A stretch of DNA of 64,000 nt from contig NZ_VZCB01000011.1 of the NCBI RefSeq assembly GCF_009494395.1, positions 20,326 to 84,325 of the forward strand. Direction: 5' to 3'. Shown here in pieces: positions 61,326-64,000 of this stretch. The position numbers and the translations under genes were made by a program. A model generated the notes under the pieces. The model ran no database searches. It was not told the DNA's origin and saw only the letters and a list, made by a program, of their open reading frames with translations. The DNA comes from Segatella copri. GTDB lineage: Bacteria; Bacteroidota; Bacteroidia; Bacteroidales; Bacteroidaceae. Position 1 is the stretch's first letter; the number at the start of each line of letters is the position of its first letter.

Positions 61326-61760
61326 TTAATTAAGATGATTGTTTCCTTGATTCCGCAATAATAACTCCACGAAATCTTTTATATTTACAACAAAAATGCG
61401 AGGAAATTCAACCTCATTGAGAATTTTAAAGTGAGCATCATTACTCACTATACAACTTGCACCAGCAGAAAAAGCACAATCTACAAATTTGTTGTCATCC
61501 TCATCAGCTTGAATGAGATGCAACTTATAATAGGGTGTTACGAATTCCACATTCTTTTGACTTAGAATCACAGACACAACATTACTAGCAATATTTGCAT
61601 TAGTTTTCTGCTCAATGATTTCTAAATACTCCTCAATAATTTCATTTGTAACGCACAAGGTCAATTTACCTTTCAAGAAATCATCCCAAATCTTACGATA
61701 AGGGCTTATCCTTGGAAGGCTCATCAATAAGCAATTAGTATCAAGAACTATCTTTCTCAT
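61326..61760 (-). CDS. PIN-domain toxin (putative VapC-like, COG1569 type)
   Basis: 144 aa PIN-fold ribonuclease. Acidic metal ligands: Asp7 (VLDTNCLL), Glu in NEIIEEYLE, Asp86-Asp88 region (DEDDNKFVDCA) and Asp107 (SNDAHF). Such toxins cleave tRNA or other RNA when freed from the antitoxin. The start overlaps the antitoxin stop by ATGA, the standard layout of a type II toxin-antitoxin operon. All acidic residues look intact, so it is probably active. Confidence 0.85.
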   Translation of the reverse strand: MRKIVLDTNCLLMSLPRISPYRKIWDDFLKGKLTLCVTNEIIEEYLEIIEQKTNANIASNVVSVILSQKNVEFVTPYYKLHLIQADEDDNKFVDCAFSAGASCIVSNDAHFKILNEVEFPRIFVVNIKDFVELLLRNQGNNHLN

Positions 61761-61975
61761 TTGCCAGAGGTACGTAAATGTTCATTACCCCAGCTCTCTA
61801 TAGTATCAAGAGTTATACTTCCATTATCGCACAGCTCATCAATCCCCTCATCAACCTTCTTTGCAAAGTATTGAGAGAGAACATTTTCAAGATTATCTAA
61901 TTCCTGTGGAGTCTTGATATAAGACATCATTTGAAGAATCTTCATCTGAGCAGGGTTAAATACAGTCTGTTCCAT
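61757..61975 (-). CDS. Antitoxin of the PIN toxin
   Basis: 72 aa, upstream of and overlapping the PIN gene by 4 bp. It contains a heptad-like helix (TPQELDNLENVLSQYFAKKV) and a C-terminal acidic part likely to occupy the toxin cleft. No DNA-binding domain of a named family is evident. Confidence 0.75.
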   Translation of the reverse strand: MEQTVFNPAQMKILQMMSYIKTPQELDNLENVLSQYFAKKVDEGIDELCDNGSITLDTIESWGNEHLRTSGK

Positions 61976-61987
61976 TCTATTTCAATT

Positions 61988-62188
61988 AAACGTTCAACTT
62001 TGCCGCCAAAATTACGCTTTTTTCTCGAAACCACCAAGAAAATCAAAAGAAATCTGCAACTTATCATCAAATTGCTACAAAATCAACTGTAAACAATAAA
62101 CTATTAACTGTAAACTGCTATTCCCCCGGCGGTCCCATCCCGCAAAATATGGCAAGGGCTTTGATGCCCCGCCAACCTTATAGCGTAT
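61988..62188. repeat. Duplicated promoter/flank block, copy B
   Basis: Partner of 60857-61065. It holds TTGG (minus, 62034-62037), 19 nt, TAATTTTG (minus, 62007-62014), a promoter for the antitoxin-PIN operon, and the GGCGGTCCCATCCCGCA ... CCTTATAGCG segment further upstream. Confidence 0.75.
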
Positions 62189-62222
62189 ATGATTAATTGT
62201 TATACAAATGAAAAAATACTTT

Positions 62223-63161
62223 TTAGCCAACAACAGAAAGAATATCTTCTGGCGATATACCCATTCTTGTTATAGCCGAGATTTTGTGTCCACCATTTGC
62301 ATTTAACGAATGACCACAATGATAAAGCGTATCATCAATGACAAGCCAGCGGTCATGTGACTCTTTGCTCCATTTTCTGATATCAATATGAGCATCAGGG
62401 AACAACCTATCATGCTCCTCCATCAATCGTTGCATTCCCTGACCGACACCTACTGTATAGATAATTGCTTCCACTCCAGATTTTCTAATGTTCAGAAAGT
62501 CAAGAGTCAAGGCTGATACATAAGCATCAATAACAATTACACGATGATTTGCCGAACTAACCAAATTTTCCAATGCCACACGTGCCGTATAGAAGTCCCC
62601 CTCAAAGAAAACCATTTCTGCAGGAGGTGTAGATGTACGAATAAAGAAGTCAAGCTGCTCCTGTTGTTCTGCCTGTTTGTCTTCAATTCGTGTCATACGC
62701 AGACTATGCTCTTCCAATCGAGAATCAAACTGTCGCTGCATCGCCAATAGTTGCTGGTTAACAGAATAACCTTTTAACAAATAATTATTGAGAACACGAG
62801 TTGCCCATCTACGAAAGGCCGTAGCATTGATGCTATTTACACGATAGCCAACAGAAATAATAGCATCAAGATTGTAAAACTGCGTTTTATAGGTTTTCCC
62901 ATCAGCCGCAGTATGTTCCAAAATGGAACTAACTGAATTTTGGTCAAGTTCCCCACTGTTGAAGATATTTCTCAAATGCTTTGTTATAGCTGGTCGTTTT
63001 GTACCGAAAAGGTCAGCTATTTGCTGCTGAGTAAGCCATACAGTATCATGGCTTGCATCAATCTTCACTTGAAGAGAGATGCTTTCATTTGGCTGATAGA
63101 GAACTATCTGCGACTCATCAGTAATCTGTATGTTATTATTGTCGTTTGCCATACTTGTCAT
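62223..63161 (-). CDS. RhuM-family protein with PLD-like C-terminal region
   Basis: 312 aa. The N-terminal half is the RhuM (virulence protein) domain: TVWLTQQQIADLFGTKRPAITKHLRNIF ... YNLDAIISVGYRVNS ... FRRWATRVLNNYLLKGY. The C-terminal part has ESHDRWLVIDDTLYHCGHSLN, an HDR...D pattern that recalls phospholipase D-like domains. RhuM-type genes are often found within type I restriction loci of gut bacteria, which fits the methyltransferase relic next to it. The biochemical role is unknown. Confidence 0.82.
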   Translation of the reverse strand: MTSMANDNNNIQITDESQIVLYQPNESISLQVKIDASHDTVWLTQQQIADLFGTKRPAITKHLRNIFNSGELDQNSVSSILEHTAADGKTYKTQFYNLDAIISVGYRVNSINATAFRRWATRVLNNYLLKGYSVNQQLLAMQRQFDSRLEEHSLRMTRIEDKQAEQQEQLDFFIRTSTPPAEMVFFEGDFYTARVALENLVSSANHRVIVIDAYVSALTLDFLNIRKSGVEAIIYTVGVGQGMQRLMEEHDRLFPDAHIDIRKWSKESHDRWLVIDDTLYHCGHSLNANGGHKISAITRMGISPEDILSVVG

Positions 63162-63181
63162 TATTTACAAATAATAATTTC

Positions 63182-63213
63182 CAAAGTTACGACTTTTTTA
63201 TCAAACCACCAAA
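63182..63213 (-). promoter_or_regulatory. Promoter of the RhuM-like gene
   Basis: On the minus strand TTTG (63210-63213), exactly 20 nt, then TAACTTTG (63182-63189). Confidence 0.75.
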
Positions 63214-63278
63214 TAAAATGACTAATTCTTTTGTATTTACATTGGAAATCATCATATTTCAAATAATATGCCCTATAT

Positions 63279-63602
63279 TTACTCATAGAAAGACGATAGC
63301 CATTGATTAACGGCTCCTTTGTCTTCCAATCTAAGAAGTTCTTCCTCTTCTGCTTTAGTAAACTTAGGAGCACCAAAGTTTTTGATGTTTGAACCATTCA
63401 GCGAATAATATCCTGATGTGTAAGGCTTACTGTTAGCTACAACATAGTTCCAAAAAATATCAGACTCCAACACCTTCTGCAAAATCTTCATCTTTCGCAT
63501 ATCATCACCCACGAACGCCATACCATTGTATAACAGCAAGTTTGAATTTTCTACAATAACGCAGTTTAATGGCTTATTAGCAATTTTTCGGAAAAAGAAT
63601 GA
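63279..63602 (-). pseudogene. C-terminal relic of a DNA adenine methyltransferase
   Basis: 108 open codons with no convincing start; an in-frame stop lies at 63603-63605. The visible part NCVIVENSNLLLYNGMAFV, then VLESDIFWNYVVANSKPYTS, GYYSLNGSNIKNFG and FTKAEEEELLRLED, is typical of the C-terminal substrate-recognition segment of Eco57I/TaqI-like or related restriction-modification methylases. The catalytic NPPY domain is missing, so this is a fragment left by deletion or by integration of the element to its right. Confidence 0.65.
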
Positions 63603-63813
63603 CTAAAAAAGCAAAAAATAGCAGATTTGAGCTTTTGTTTTGAGTTTCAAGTGGTTGTGGCAGTCGTTGGCTTTTTGTGGCATTCGTGAGGAAATGCGAA
63701 AATGGCGGATTTGAGAAGTAGAAACGCTTTCAAGTCATTACCTCAAAGAAACGCTCTAATAAGCATTTTTAACGGCTTCGGTTTTTACTTCTCAATTCTG
63801 CACAGGTTGTGAA

Positions 63814-63844
63814 TTTGCCATGCAACTCTCATGATTTAATTTTG
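63814..63844 (+). promoter_or_regulatory. Promoter of the integrase gene
   Basis: TTTG (63814-63817), 19 nt, then TAATTTTG (63837-63844) followed by C. Confidence 0.7.
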
Positions 63845-63867
63845 CACAGAACAAAAAGCAAGGAATT

Positions 63868-64000
63868 ATGAGAAGTACATTCAAGACAGTCTTCTATGTA
63901 AACGGAAGCAAGGAGAGAAACGGAATTGTCCCTATCATGGGACGTGTGACAATCAACGGAACTATCGCACAGTTCAGTTGCAAGCTGAGCGTGACCAAGG
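63868..64000 (+). CDS. Tyrosine recombinase/integrase, N-terminus (runs off window)
   Basis: 44 codons are visible from the ATG at 63868 to the right edge. MRSTFKTVFYVNGSKERNGI followed by VPIMGRVTINGTIAQFSCKL is the Arm DNA-binding start of integrases of Bacteroidetes conjugative transposons and other integrative elements. A ribosome-binding AAGGA lies just upstream. It probably marks the left end of an integrative element extending beyond the window. Confidence 0.8.
   Translation, partial: MRSTFKTVFYVNGSKERNGIVPIMGRVTINGTIAQFSCKLSVTK

Noticed and set aside
1..64000. tRNA or rRNA genes
   Set aside because: No cloverleaf with a GTTCRANYC T-arm or rRNA core sequence was noticed in the gaps between genes.

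Overview
The window looks like a chromosomal segment of an anaerobic gut or oral Bacteroidales species, most likely Prevotella/Segatella. Supporting signs are a SusC/SusD pair, the giant type IX secretion (T9SS) protein SprA, a T9SS-type C-terminal sorting domain, rubrerythrin, a Bacteroidetes-type ECF sigma operon, and many promoters of the Bacteroidetes form (TTTG, about 20 nt, TAnnTTTG). No rRNA, tRNA or CRISPR array was seen.

Layout. Positions 1-30.6 kb are mainly housekeeping: a secreted hydrolase (cut by the left edge), a SIMPL protein, alanine dehydrogenase, an NhaC antiporter, rubrerythrin, a secreted nuclease, MutY, an MscS channel, PBP4, NadB, SprA (2537 aa), RuvA, diaminopimelate dehydrogenase, a SusD/SusC pair, a cysteine desulfidase and a secreted C1 peptidase. 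Positions 44.3-60.2 kb are again core-like: dxs-trkA-trkH, a mannose-6-phosphate isomerase, an AAA ATPase + DUF4435/TOPRIM pair resembling PARIS, an EamA exporter, a lactate permease, an ECF sigma operon, O-acetylhomoserine sulfhydrylase and cysK.

The most unusual part is 30.78-42.9 kb. It is a tandem array of units built as RHS1 - RHS2 - small gene, of which only one unit (34972-42364) is intact. The other units have collapsed by internal deletion and keep only the 5' head of RHS1 or RHS2, the last dozen codons of RHS2 (ENHSRN..KG) and a 183-185 aa putative immunity gene. The four small genes have different 5' halves but nearly identical 3' ends. Each stops in an ATGA overlap with the start of an RHS1 head, so every variable block is flanked by constant DNA. 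I read this as a history of toxin-tip/immunity replacement that has left a bank of orphan immunity genes, with two insertion-sequence relics inside it. A T9SS-sorted secreted protein follows.

Positions 60.5-64 kb form an accessory edge: a solitary antitoxin-like gene, a PIN toxin/antitoxin pair, a RhuM-like gene, the C-terminal relic of a DNA methyltransferase, and the first codons of a tyrosine integrase. These suggest a decayed defence locus next to an integrative element that continues beyond the window.
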